DNA of 8,444 nucleotides from Pseudomonadota bacterium (GTDB taxonomy: Bacteria > Pseudomonadota > Gammaproteobacteria > Pseudomonadales > Cellvibrionaceae). The notes under the pieces are model-generated. The model was not told where the DNA came from, searched no databases, and saw nothing but the letters and a program-made list of their open reading frames with translations. Of the stretch, positions 1 to 5,455 are shown one piece after another (positions within the stretch are counted from its first letter, which is position 1; each line of letters opens with the position of its first letter). The stretch is from positions 1 to 8,444 of the forward strand of contig JAEZGT010000119.1 of the NCBI GenBank assembly GCA_023416875.1, read 5' to 3'. A program made the translations under genes and the position numbers.

Positions 1-614
1 ATGGTACTGTCGCGCTCGTTGAGCAGCTCTTCCAGCCAGCGGATGGTGTGAATATCCAGGTTGTTGGTCGGTTCATCCAATAAGAGGATATCCGGGTCGG
101 CAAACAGCGCCTGGGCCAATAGCACCCGCAGTTTTAAGCCCGGTGCCACCTCACTCATGGGGCCAAACAATAATTCCTGCGGAATGCCGGCCCCGAGCAG
201 CAGATCGCCGGCGCGGCTCTCGGCGCTGTAGCCATCCATTTCAGCAAATTGAATTTCCAGCTCCGCTACTTTCATACCGTCTTCTTCGGTCATTTCCGCA
301 AGCCCGTAGATGCGGTCACGCTCCTGTTTAACTTCCCATAGTTCCTTGTGGCCCATGATCACGGTATCGATGACGGAGAAGCGTTCGAAGGCGAATTGGT
401 CCTGATGTAATTTGCCGATGCGATGATTCGGTGTGACGGAGACATTTCCCGCCGTGGGCGTCAGGCTGCCGTCGAGGATTTTCATAAAGGTGGACTTGCC
501 GCAGCCATTCGCACCGATCAGGCCGTAGCGATTGCCGTCGCCAAATTTGACGGAAATATTTTCGAAAAGGGGTTTGGCACCAAATTGCATGGTGATGTTT
601 GCGGCGGTAATCAC
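1..614 (-). CDS. ybiT: ABC-F family ATPase, YbiT-like (N-terminal part, cut by window edge)
   Basis: Soluble ABC-F ATPase of the YbiT branch. These proteins bind the ribosome rather than transport solutes; the exact role of YbiT in translation is less clear than that of EttA. About 204 residues of the first ATPase domain are visible. The Walker A motif GANGCGKST lies at residues 34-42, and the Walker B and D-loop region LLLDEPTNNLD at 177-187 (D180, E181). The signature motif is degenerate: SEVAPG (about 154-159) replaces LSGGQ, which I recall as typical of YbiT. The opening residues align without gaps to E. coli YbiT from memory. The GTG start at 614 gives the same N-terminal length as E. 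coli YbiT, and an in-frame TAA lies seven codons upstream. The ribosome site is weak (AGGTG). The interdomain linker and second ATPase domain lie beyond the left edge. The family call is very sure; the start is fairly sure. Confidence 0.93.
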   Translation of the reverse strand, partial: MITAANITMQFGAKPLFENISVKFGDGNRYGLIGANGCGKSTFMKILDGSLTPTAGNVSVTPNHRIGKLHQDQFAFERFSVIDTVIMGHKELWEVKQERDRIYGLAEMTEEDGMKVAELEIQFAEMDGYSAESRAGDLLLGAGIPQELLFGPMSEVAPGLKLRVLLAQALFADPDILLLDEPTNNLDIHTIRWLEELLNERDST

Positions 615-666
615 AGGTACACCTAGGGCTTAAAGCTCAAAAATTGGACAGATTGGGAGGGCGCGT

Positions 667-695
667 ACTATAGGGGGATACACGGGTTAAGTCGA
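667..695 (-). promoter_or_regulatory. Putative sigma70 promoter for the ybiT-like gene
   Basis: On the minus strand, TCGACT (690-695, four of six matches to TTGACA) and TATAGT (667-672, five of six matches to TATAAT) are separated by exactly 17 bp. Transcription would begin near 660 and give a leader of about 45 nt before the GTG at 614. The site lies downstream of the terminator-like structures after tatC, so ybiT is probably its own transcription unit. It was found by eye only. Confidence 0.45.
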
Positions 696-701
696 GCTAA
701 A

Positions 702-717
702 CGCGCCATGCGGCGCG
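702..717 (-). terminator. GC-rich hairpin between tatC and ybiT, possible second terminator
   Basis: CGCGCC and GGCGCG form a perfect 6-bp stem around a 4-nt loop (ATGC on the plus strand). On the minus strand it is followed only by TTTAG, so the U-tract is short and intrinsic termination is uncertain. It lies about 75 nt past the tatC stop and just upstream of the ybiT promoter. It could be a back-up terminator or merely structure. Confidence 0.3.
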
Positions 718-728
718 CGCTCAGATGT

Positions 729-780
729 GATCAGAAGCAAAAATAGCTATTGCGCCTCAAAATAAAAAACAGCTATTGCG
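729..780 (-). repeat. Two tandem imperfect 26-bp repeats after tatC
   Basis: Read on the minus strand, two adjacent 26-bp units (780-755 and 754-729) each begin with the identical 10-mer CGCAATAGCT, continue into TTTTT and then TGA, and match at about 20 of 26 positions. The second unit contains the palindrome AATAGCTATT. The T-runs may serve the terminator at the tatC stop. The doubling looks like a local duplication and no coding potential is visible. Confidence 0.55.
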
Positions 781-805
781 GCGAGCGATAAGTCAGTCGC
801 TCGCC
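761..805 (-). terminator. Terminator-like hairpin across the tatC stop codon
   Basis: A perfect 9-bp GC-rich stem, GGCGAGCGA (805-797) with TCGCTCGCC (788-780), encloses an 8-nt loop that contains the tatC TGA stop. On the minus strand it is followed, after about ten bases, by TTTTTTATTTT. The U-tract is further from the stem than in a classical intrinsic terminator, so this may be a terminator or a 3'-end mRNA stabiliser. It is the most likely end of the hisI-hisE-tatABC transcript. Confidence 0.55.
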
Positions 806-1566
806 TCTTCGCTGACGGTTTTCTTCTTCGCCAGAAACCGGCCGAAAAAGACGCCGACCTCAAACAGTCCCCACATGGGAATGGCCAGCATGGATTGAGA
901 AAAAACATCCGGCGGGGTGAGTAGCATGCCTATAACGAAGCAGCCGACTATGACGTAAGGGCGTTTTTGCGCGAGTCCTTCGGGTGAAATGACACCGGCC
1001 ACGATCAGTATGACGGTGGCGACCGGGATTTCGAAAGCCAAGCCGAAAGCAAAAAACAACTTGATGACCAAGCTGAGATGGCTGGCGATATCGGGCATCA
1101 CCGTGACGGATTTCGGTGCGATAGCCGTGAAAAATTCGAACAGCATCGGAAAGACAATGAAGTACGCGAACGCCACTCCGGTGTAGAACAGGATGACACT
1201 GGAAATAAAGATAGGAATCGCGAGGGAGCGTTCATTCTGATAAAGCGCAGGAGCGACAAAAGCCCAGATTTGGTAGAGCAGAAACGGCATGGCAAAAAAG
1301 ACGGCCACAAAAAATGTCAACTTGAACGGAGTGAGAAATGCCTGAGTGACATCGGTGACGATCATGCTGCTGTTGCTTTCAGCGGGCAGATGCTTCAGCA
1401 AAGGTTCGGCGACAAACTCGTAAATTTCGTTGGAGATAAACAGCAGTCCGCCCAGAATGATCAACAGAACCACGATGGCCTTGAGAAGTCGTGTGCGCAG
1501 CTCGATGAGATGTTCGACAAACGGCTGGGACGGGAGGGTTTCTTCCGGATCGTTGTTGTGGCTCAT
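793..1566 (-). CDS. tatC: Twin-arginine translocase subunit TatC
   Basis: Inner-membrane core of the Tat system, which moves folded proteins with a twin-arginine signal peptide across the cytoplasmic membrane. TatC, with TatB, forms the receptor for that signal. The 257 residues match the family length and topology: a cytoplasmic N-terminus with HLIELR (19-24, E22), six membrane segments, the cytoplasmic loop ALYQNERS (E112 corresponds to the signal-binding glutamate E103 of E. coli), FEIPV (E179) and LLTPPDVFSQ (216-224, D220). The C-terminus is short and basic then acidic (AKKKTVSEEASD). The ATG follows the tatB stop by 6 nt, and the GAAGG ribosome site overlaps that stop, which points to translational coupling. 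A 9-bp hairpin covers the stop codon. Confidence 0.98.
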   Translation of the reverse strand: MSHNNDPEETLPSQPFVEHLIELRTRLLKAIVVLLIILGGLLFISNEIYEFVAEPLLKHLPAESNSSMIVTDVTQAFLTPFKLTFFVAVFFAMPFLLYQIWAFVAPALYQNERSLAIPIFISSVILFYTGVAFAYFIVFPMLFEFFTAIAPKSVTVMPDIASHLSLVIKLFFAFGLAFEIPVATVILIVAGVISPEGLAQKRPYVIVGCFVIGMLLTPPDVFSQSMLAIPMWGLFEVGVFFGRFLAKKKTVSEEASD

Positions 1567-1572
1567 AAACCT

Positions 1573-2028
1573 TCAATGCTTTGGCGGATTGTCCGCGGGG
1601 GGCTGTACCGCTGCTTGTTCGCTGGTCGCGGAATCCGTGACATCAGGGGACGGAGAGACCGGCGGCGCTATTGTGGATGTTGTTTCTGCAGAAGTTGTTT
1701 CATTCGCCGGCGGATTGGCGGCGCTGGAGCTGCTGCCTTCGTTAAGAAACTCGCCGGAACTCAGTTGGCGTATGCGCTGTTCCAGCTCCAAGCGGGTGTC
1801 TTTCATCTTTTCGAGATTGTAGAGCACCTGTTCATTGTGGAGCTCGCGCCGAATTTCGTCGGCGCCGATTTGTTTTTCCAATTCGCGGCGGGTTTCCATC
1901 AGGCTGCGTTTGATGCGGCCGATCCACAATGCGCAGGTGCGCACTGTGCCCGGCAGGCGCTCGGGGCCTATTACAATCAGGCTCACAATCCCGATTACAA
2001 GAAGTTCAGCAAAGCTTACGTCGAACAC
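1573..2028 (-). CDS. tatB: Sec-independent translocase subunit TatB
   Basis: Partner of TatC in the twin-arginine signal receptor and bridge to the TatA pore. The 151-residue protein has the TatB N-terminal pattern: MFDVSFAELL with the conserved E8, a single membrane helix at about 6-20, and the hinge GPERLP (21-26). An amphipathic basic helix follows, with long charged helices to about residue 93. The tail is low-complexity, rich in Ser, Thr, Ala and Pro, as in E. coli TatB. The start is GTG at 2028, only 3 nt after the tatA TAA. No clear Shine-Dalgarno lies before it, so it probably relies on coupling to tatA translation. The MFD start and the E8 spacing support this GTG. Confidence 0.96.
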   Translation of the reverse strand: MFDVSFAELLVIGIVSLIVIGPERLPGTVRTCALWIGRIKRSLMETRRELEKQIGADEIRRELHNEQVLYNLEKMKDTRLELEQRIRQLSSGEFLNEGSSSSAANPPANETTSAETTSTIAPPVSPSPDVTDSATSEQAAVQPPADNPPKH

Positions 2029-2031
2029 AGG

Positions 2032-2277
2032 TTAAGACTGCTTGGTTTCGGATTTGGCTTGGTCTGCTTCAGTCCTGTTGGTTTTGGATTCTTCGGTGAC
2101 TTTTTTTACCTCGTCAGATGACTCTTTGGCTTCTTCATCTGTCATGGCTTTTTTGAAGCCCTTGATCGCACCGCCTAGGTCGCCGCCGAGACTTTTCAGT
2201 CGTTTTGTTCCGAACAGTAGCAACACTATGACGAGGATAATAAGTAGTTGCCAAATACTGATTCCGCCGATACCCAT
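2032..2277 (-). CDS. tatA: Sec-independent translocase subunit TatA
   Basis: Pore-forming subunit of the twin-arginine translocase, recruited in many copies to the TatBC-substrate complex. The 81 residues show the canonical layout: a short periplasmic N-terminus (MGIGGISIW), the polar Q10 at the start of the membrane helix (about 8-22), the FG hinge (22-23), an amphipathic helix with GAIKGFKKAM (36-45), and an acidic/basic disordered tail. The sequence is close to E. coli TatA apart from one extra Gly-Ile pair near the start. A strong ribosome site AGAAGG lies 7 nt upstream of the ATG. It follows hisE after 112 nt containing hairpins, then leads into tatB and tatC with gaps of 3 and 6 nt. Confidence 0.97.
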   Translation of the reverse strand: MGIGGISIWQLLIILVIVLLLFGTKRLKSLGGDLGGAIKGFKKAMTDEEAKESSDEVKKVTEESKTNRTEADQAKSETKQS

Positions 2278-2299
2278 GTTTACACCTTCTGTTGTTTGC

Positions 2300-2345
2300 C
2301 TGGGCCAGTAGCCCGTTTGTTTCTCTGGGCTAGTAGCAGCCCGTT
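2300..2345 (-). repeat. Tandem hairpin-forming repeats between hisE and tatA
   Basis: Two imperfect copies of a unit starting CTGGGC, then (C/T)AGTAG, ending in CCCGTT, lie side by side from 2300 and 2325. Each folds alone: GGGC (2302-2305) with GCCC (2311-2314), and GGGCT (2327-2331) with AGCCC (2338-2342). Neither is followed by a U-tract on the minus strand, so they do not look like intrinsic terminators. They lie about 20-60 nt before tatA and could mark an mRNA processing or stability point that sets different his and tat mRNA levels. Confidence 0.5.
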
Positions 2346-2376
2346 AAATGAAATTGTTATTCGGTCGTTACTATAA

Positions 2377-2388
2377 GGCGGTTACGCC
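2377..2388 (-). other. Small hairpin just after the hisE stop codon
   Basis: GGCG and CGCC form a 4-bp stem around a 4-nt loop directly after the hisE TAA. On the minus strand it is followed by TTATAG. It could act as a weak attenuating terminator between hisE and tatA. TATAGT here resembles a -10 box, but no acceptable -35 box lies 16-18 bp upstream, so I do not call a promoter. Confidence 0.25.
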
Positions 2389-2389
2389 G

Positions 2390-2722
2390 TTACGATTTGC
2401 GTGCGGCTTTTTCCGCTAGACCCGACAGATCAAAGCGCCGGGCGAGTTCAGTCAGCACCGCGTCCGCGTCTGTGCCGAGATGCGACAACATTACCAAAGA
2501 ATGGAACCACAGGTCGGCGGTCTCATAGATTACGTGATTCAAATCACCGCCCACTTGCGCGTCTTTCGCGGCTAAAAGCGTCTCGGTGCACTCTTCGCTC
2601 AACTTTTCCAGAATCTTATTCAGGCCCTTGTGATGCAGTTGGGCGACATAAGAGGAGTCTGGTGAGGCGTTGGTTTTGCGCTGTTCCAGCACTTCGGTGA
2701 GTTGCTTGAGGATATCGCTCAT
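2390..2722 (-). CDS. hisE: Phosphoribosyl-ATP pyrophosphohydrolase HisE
   Basis: Hydrolyses phosphoribosyl-ATP to phosphoribosyl-AMP and pyrophosphate, the second step of histidine biosynthesis, in the cytoplasm. The 110 residues match free-standing HisE. The all-helical MazG-like metal site is visible as E44-x-x-E47 and E67-x-x-D70 (in SEECTE and YETADLWFHSL), and the family signature around YVAQLHHKGLNKILEK (25-40) is present. The frame stays open upstream to 2965, but that extension is unlike HisE and overlaps hisI, so the ATG at 2722 (MSDILKQL) is the start. The ribosome site is weak (AGGCGA). It lies 55 nt downstream of hisI. In enterobacteria the two activities are fused; separate genes are typical of Pseudomonas and relatives. 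Confidence 0.95.
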   Translation of the reverse strand: MSDILKQLTEVLEQRKTNASPDSSYVAQLHHKGLNKILEKLSEECTETLLAAKDAQVGGDLNHVIYETADLWFHSLVMLSHLGTDADAVLTELARRFDLSGLAEKAARKS

Positions 2723-2777
2723 GGGATCGCCTGTGGGGTGTTTGACTGTCGCGGGAGTATCTCGTTCGGCGGGGGCA

Positions 2778-3170
2778 TCAAGATCGGTAAATCTCTTCGG
2801 GCGGTTTGCGCACAGCGTCGACAACCTGCCAATTGCCATCGCGAAAAACCCGATAAAAACAGGACTCTCGACCGGTATGGCAGGCGATTCCGCCCTGTTG
2901 TTCCACCTGCAATACGATGACGTCGCCATCACAATCCAGGCGGATCTCTTTGACGAGCTGCTCATGTCCAGAGGTCTCGCCCTTGTGCCAGAGCGCGTTG
3001 CGCGAGCGCGACCAGTACACCGCCCGCATCCGCGCTGCCGTAAGCTCCAAAGCCTCGCGATTCATCCACGCCATCATCAATATGCGGCCGCTGCCGGCGT
3101 CCTGGGCGATGGCCGGGACAAGTCCATCGGTGTTCCATTTCACTTCGCTTAAGAGGGCGGCTGCAGACAT
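2778..3170 (-). CDS. hisI: Phosphoribosyl-AMP cyclohydrolase HisI
   Basis: Opens the adenine ring of phosphoribosyl-AMP, the third step of histidine biosynthesis, in the cytoplasm using the HisE product. The protein has 130 residues, the usual length of the stand-alone enzyme. The Zn/Mg-binding signature is intact: DCDGD at 79-83 (D79, C80, D81, D83) and ACHTGRESCF at 96-105 (C97, C104). Further conserved stretches are MMAWMNREAL (32-41) and YWSRSRNALWHKGETSGH (52-69). The ATG at 3170 is the first in frame near the expected N-terminus, but no convincing Shine-Dalgarno precedes it. The chemoreceptor terminator lies about 80 nt upstream, so hisI should have its own promoter there; only weak -10-like matches such as TAGACT were seen. 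Confidence 0.96.
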   Translation of the reverse strand: MSAAALLSEVKWNTDGLVPAIAQDAGSGRILMMAWMNREALELTAARMRAVYWSRSRNALWHKGETSGHEQLVKEIRLDCDGDVIVLQVEQQGGIACHTGRESCFYRVFRDGNWQVVDAVRKPPEEIYRS

Positions 3171-3238
3171 AACGGGAACTGTGGCTGGGATTGGGGGTGA
3201 AGTCTACCCGATCTTGTGCAGGAGCGCCCAGGGGGTGT

Positions 3239-3269
3239 AGCAAAGGAAAGCGCCCCTGGAAGGGGCGCT
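3239..3269 (-). terminator. Intrinsic terminator of the chemoreceptor gene
   Basis: A perfect 9-bp stem, AGCGCCCCT (3249-3257) with AGGGGCGCT (3261-3269), closes a 3-nt loop. It begins 6 nt after the chemoreceptor stop. On the minus strand it runs into TTTCCTTTG, an interrupted U-tract. This separates the chemoreceptor from hisI. Confidence 0.75.
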
Positions 3270-3275
3270 GCGGGA

Positions 3276-4772
3276 TCAGATTTTGAAAGAGTCCATTTGG
3301 CGCTTCAGCTCGACGCTCTCGCCCTCCAGCTGAGTGCTGTTTTGCAGGATAACTTGAGCGTTTCCGGATACCCGTTCGGACAGCGAGTGGATCGCCGTGA
3401 TGTTTTTGCTCACTTCGTTGGCCACTGAGCTCTGCTCATCGGACGCGGTGGCGATCTGGTGATTCATCTCGTTGATGGTATCGATATTGGCGCGGATGCG
3501 ATGGAGCGACTCTTCCACCTTGGTGGAGGTTTCCAACGTCTCCTGCACTGAAGTAATGCTGGTGTTCATCGATTGGTGCGCCTCGTCGGCGGCGCGCTGC
3601 AATTGCACGATGATAGAGCCGATCTCCTCGGTGGACGACTGCGTTTTCTGCGCCAGTGAGCGCACTTCGTCAGCGACCACAGCAAAGCCGCGACCCTGTT
3701 CGCCAGCGCGAGCGGCTTCAATGGCGGCGTTCAGAGCGAGCAGGTTGGTCTGCTCGGCGATGGAGCGGATCACCTCCATTACCGAGCCTATGTTCTCGCT
3801 GTTGTGCTTGAGGGTGCTGATCTTCTGAGCCGTGCCGCGAATCTGTTCGGTCAGGCGGGTGACGGTGTCGCGGGATGAAGTGACCACCTGGGATCCCTGC
3901 TCGGCAAATCGTGCAGTCTCCCGGGTGCGATCGGCAGTAGCACTGGCATGGCGCGCCACCTCGTCGGCGGAGTGAGAGAGTTCCTGCAGGGCGGCGGCGA
4001 TCTGCTCGATCTCTTTGAGCTGTTGGCCGGTAGAAGACACGGTACTGTCGGTCGCACCTGCCACCACTCGCACGTTGTTACGGACTTTTTCCGTGACCAC
4101 AATGACGTTCTTAATGATGGAGCCAATTTGCTCCATCACCCGGTTAAAGTTATGCGCCAGGGCCGCCACTTCATCACCGCTGTCCGTGGGCAGACGACGG
4201 GTCAGGTCACCGCCACCGGCGGCGATGGCGAGTAGGGATGCGCTGATTTCGTTAACGGGATTGATCACCAACCGGCGCGACAAAATATAGACAGTTGTCA
4301 GGCTGGCGATGAGCAGCATGACCACCACTATGGCGCTGATTCTGATCTGCTGAGCGAGAAATGCCGCTTCGGTGCGGGTGGAGAAGACGATGTCGTAGCG
4401 CCCAATCACTTCATTCTCACGCACGATTTCGACGCCGGTGCGACTTTCTTTAGGGGCTGGATCATTGATGCCGGATTCCACTGCCGTCGCGAGGTTTTTG
4501 CCGCGGTGATCGAATACTTTGATCTCGGTGACCAGGTCGGTATTGACGAAGGACTTGGCGATGGCTTCGATCTGCTGGAAATCGTAGGCGAACACGGCCT
4601 CCATAAACGCCGAGTTGGCCAGGTTGATCTGCGACTGAATATTGGCCTTAAAGGACTCGTGCTGTTGGGTCTGAATGACTTTGTACGCCACCATCAGAAC
4701 CACAATGGCCGCCACTACCATGGCGACGGAGAGCGCGATCATCAATTTGGTGGACAGAGAACGCTTGATCAT
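3276..4772 (-). CDS. Methyl-accepting chemotaxis protein (membrane chemoreceptor)
   Basis: Transmembrane chemoreceptor that would sense a periplasmic ligand and control CheA through CheW. In its 498 residues: TM1 at about 10-31; a small periplasmic domain at about 32-143 whose pattern (NSAFMEAVFAYDFQQIEAI, then IKVFDHRGKNL) suggests a PAS/Cache- or CHASE8-like sensor, by inference; TM2 at about 145-165; HAMP from about 166 to 220 with INPV at the start and GDLTRRLP near 188-195; and a long coiled-coil signalling domain. The hairpin tip is fully conserved (E340, QTNLLALNAAIEAARAGEQG, then RGFAVVADEVRSLA to 374). No C-terminal CheR/CheB-binding pentapeptide is present. The start is the ATG at 4772 with a weak GAG-type ribosome site. 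No sigma28 box was convincing in the 69-nt gap before it. The ligand is unknown. Confidence 0.96.
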   Translation of the reverse strand: MIKRSLSTKLMIALSVAMVVAAIVVLMVAYKVIQTQQHESFKANIQSQINLANSAFMEAVFAYDFQQIEAIAKSFVNTDLVTEIKVFDHRGKNLATAVESGINDPAPKESRTGVEIVRENEVIGRYDIVFSTRTEAAFLAQQIRISAIVVVMLLIASLTTVYILSRRLVINPVNEISASLLAIAAGGGDLTRRLPTDSGDEVAALAHNFNRVMEQIGSIIKNVIVVTEKVRNNVRVVAGATDSTVSSTGQQLKEIEQIAAALQELSHSADEVARHASATADRTRETARFAEQGSQVVTSSRDTVTRLTEQIRGTAQKISTLKHNSENIGSVMEVIRSIAEQTNLLALNAAIEAARAGEQGRGFAVVADEVRSLAQKTQSSTEEIGSIIVQLQRAADEAHQSMNTSITSVQETLETSTKVEESLHRIRANIDTINEMNHQIATASDEQSSVANEVSKNITAIHSLSERVSGNAQVILQNSTQLEGESVELKRQMDSFKI

Positions 4773-4841
4773 AGGTACATCTCAATTACTGTTATTTGCG
4801 TGCGCTCTCTGGCATCCGGCGTTAGCGCGTGTGTGTCCGGA

Positions 4842-5141
4842 TTACACCTGCTGCGTGGATTTGTCCTCGGACCGTGCGGCTATGGCTGTGCCTTTTTGTG
4901 TACCGTGAAATAAATATTCGTTGATGCGCATGTAGCGCTTGGCGTGGCCTTGGACGGCGACGTTTTTGCCCGTGGTTTTGCCGCCGGAAAGGGCGACACC
5001 AGCGCCGGAAGCGGTCAGTGCGACGCATAAGGTCAGCGACATCAATTTGCCCCAGCTGCGCTTGGCTTTAGCCGAAATGGGGTTGCTGACAATCGGGCTG
5101 ATTTGAGGACGAAAGGCGGTGGGGCGGGAACATCTTTGCAT
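4842..5141 (-). CDS. Unrecognised small protein with one hydrophobic segment
   Basis: I do not recognise this 99-residue protein. The N-terminus is basic and Ser/Pro-rich with no twin arginine. It is followed by one hydrophobic stretch (about 34-51, MSLTLCVALTASGAGVAL) and a polar, mostly basic C-terminal half containing GKNVAVQGHAKRYMRINEYL. This suggests a membrane anchor or signal peptide with a short exported part. An alternative start at M34 (5042) would give a 66-residue protein with a conventional signal peptide; the upstream ATG at 5141 also fits. Codon third positions are G/C-biased as in neighbouring genes, which supports coding. It lies 69 nt upstream of the chemoreceptor on the same strand and diverges from the ATP-grasp operon. 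It is reported as probable rather than certain. Confidence 0.5.
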   Translation of the reverse strand: MQRCSRPTAFRPQISPIVSNPISAKAKRSWGKLMSLTLCVALTASGAGVALSGGKTTGKNVAVQGHAKRYMRINEYLFHGTQKGTAIAARSEDKSTQQV

Positions 5142-5455
5142 GGTTAAGGTATCTCAAACTTCGGGTGATCGCCCCACCGGCTGGATCTGCCGAAGGGGGT
5201 ACAACAATCTCTCTTTAAAGTTAGCACAGGGTGCTCGCTTGTAAACCGGCGTTGATTTTTGTGCCAAGGCTTTTGCTGCATAAGATCGGCTGCAAACGAC
5301 TATTCTTGAATTGAGCCTTGGCACGAAAACTGATTGTTAGGCTTGCGTACATCTGCGATGCAGTGACAGCCGACAAACCTCGCGGTATTCCTGTTTCCGC
5401 AGACCCCTGCGACTCCATATCTTTAAATAAGTCAGCCCGTAACCGGAATCACTCT
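5142..5455. other. Divergent intergenic region (314 bp) upstream of the ATP-grasp operon
   Basis: No gene is supported here. The region separates the minus-strand small protein from the plus-strand ATP-grasp gene and should contain promoters for both, but I found no -35/-10 pair good enough to call. Visible structure: a small hairpin CGGC/GCCG (5178-5192), a short dyad AGCAC/GTGCT (5223-5235), and a long inverted repeat (5256-5329). The 46-codon upstream extension of the ATP-grasp frame, starting at a TTG (5318), lies here and is judged non-coding. Confidence 0.7.
5256..5329. repeat. 15-bp near-perfect inverted repeat with a 44-nt centre
   Basis: The arms at 5256-5270 and 5315-5329 share the perfect 10-mer GTGCCAAGGC/GCCTTGGCAC, extended by T-run and A-run flanks with a single G-T wobble. 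The 44-nt centre holds a second small dyad, TTTGC (5272-5276) with GCAAA (5292-5296). Neither strand shows a U-tract after the stem, so it is not an intrinsic terminator. It could be a paired operator or a structured leader RNA. Confidence 0.7.

Noticed and set aside
1078..2121. 347-codon open frame on the plus strand across tatB and tatC
   Set aside because: It is antisense to the clear tatB and tatC genes, has low-complexity Arg/Phe/Gly-rich content and resembles no family. It is a codon-bias shadow.
2723..2965. Upstream extension of the hisE frame, or a HisI-HisE fusion
   Set aside because: The extension overlaps the 3' end of hisI in a different frame and is unlike HisE. hisI has its own stop, so the two are separate proteins.
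4773..4841. Flagellar sigma28 promoter before the chemoreceptor
   Set aside because: GCCGGATG resembles part of the -10 consensus, but there is no TAAA-type -35 element at the right spacing.
5221..5300. Possible cyclic-di-GMP riboswitch (GCACAGGG at 5224-5231)
   Set aside because: The rest of the GEMM consensus, including the second conserved helix, tetraloop and receptor, was not found.
5220..5342. Integron attC-like site (GTTAGGC at 5336-5342 near the inverted repeat)
   Set aside because: A matching RYYYAAC partner box at the other end of the dyad is missing, and no integrase or cassette array is present.
5318..5455. N-terminal extension of the ATP-grasp protein from a TTG at 5318
   Set aside because: The extra 46 residues do not resemble the family, the TTG falls inside the inverted-repeat arm, and the ATG at 5456 gives the expected length and N-terminus.
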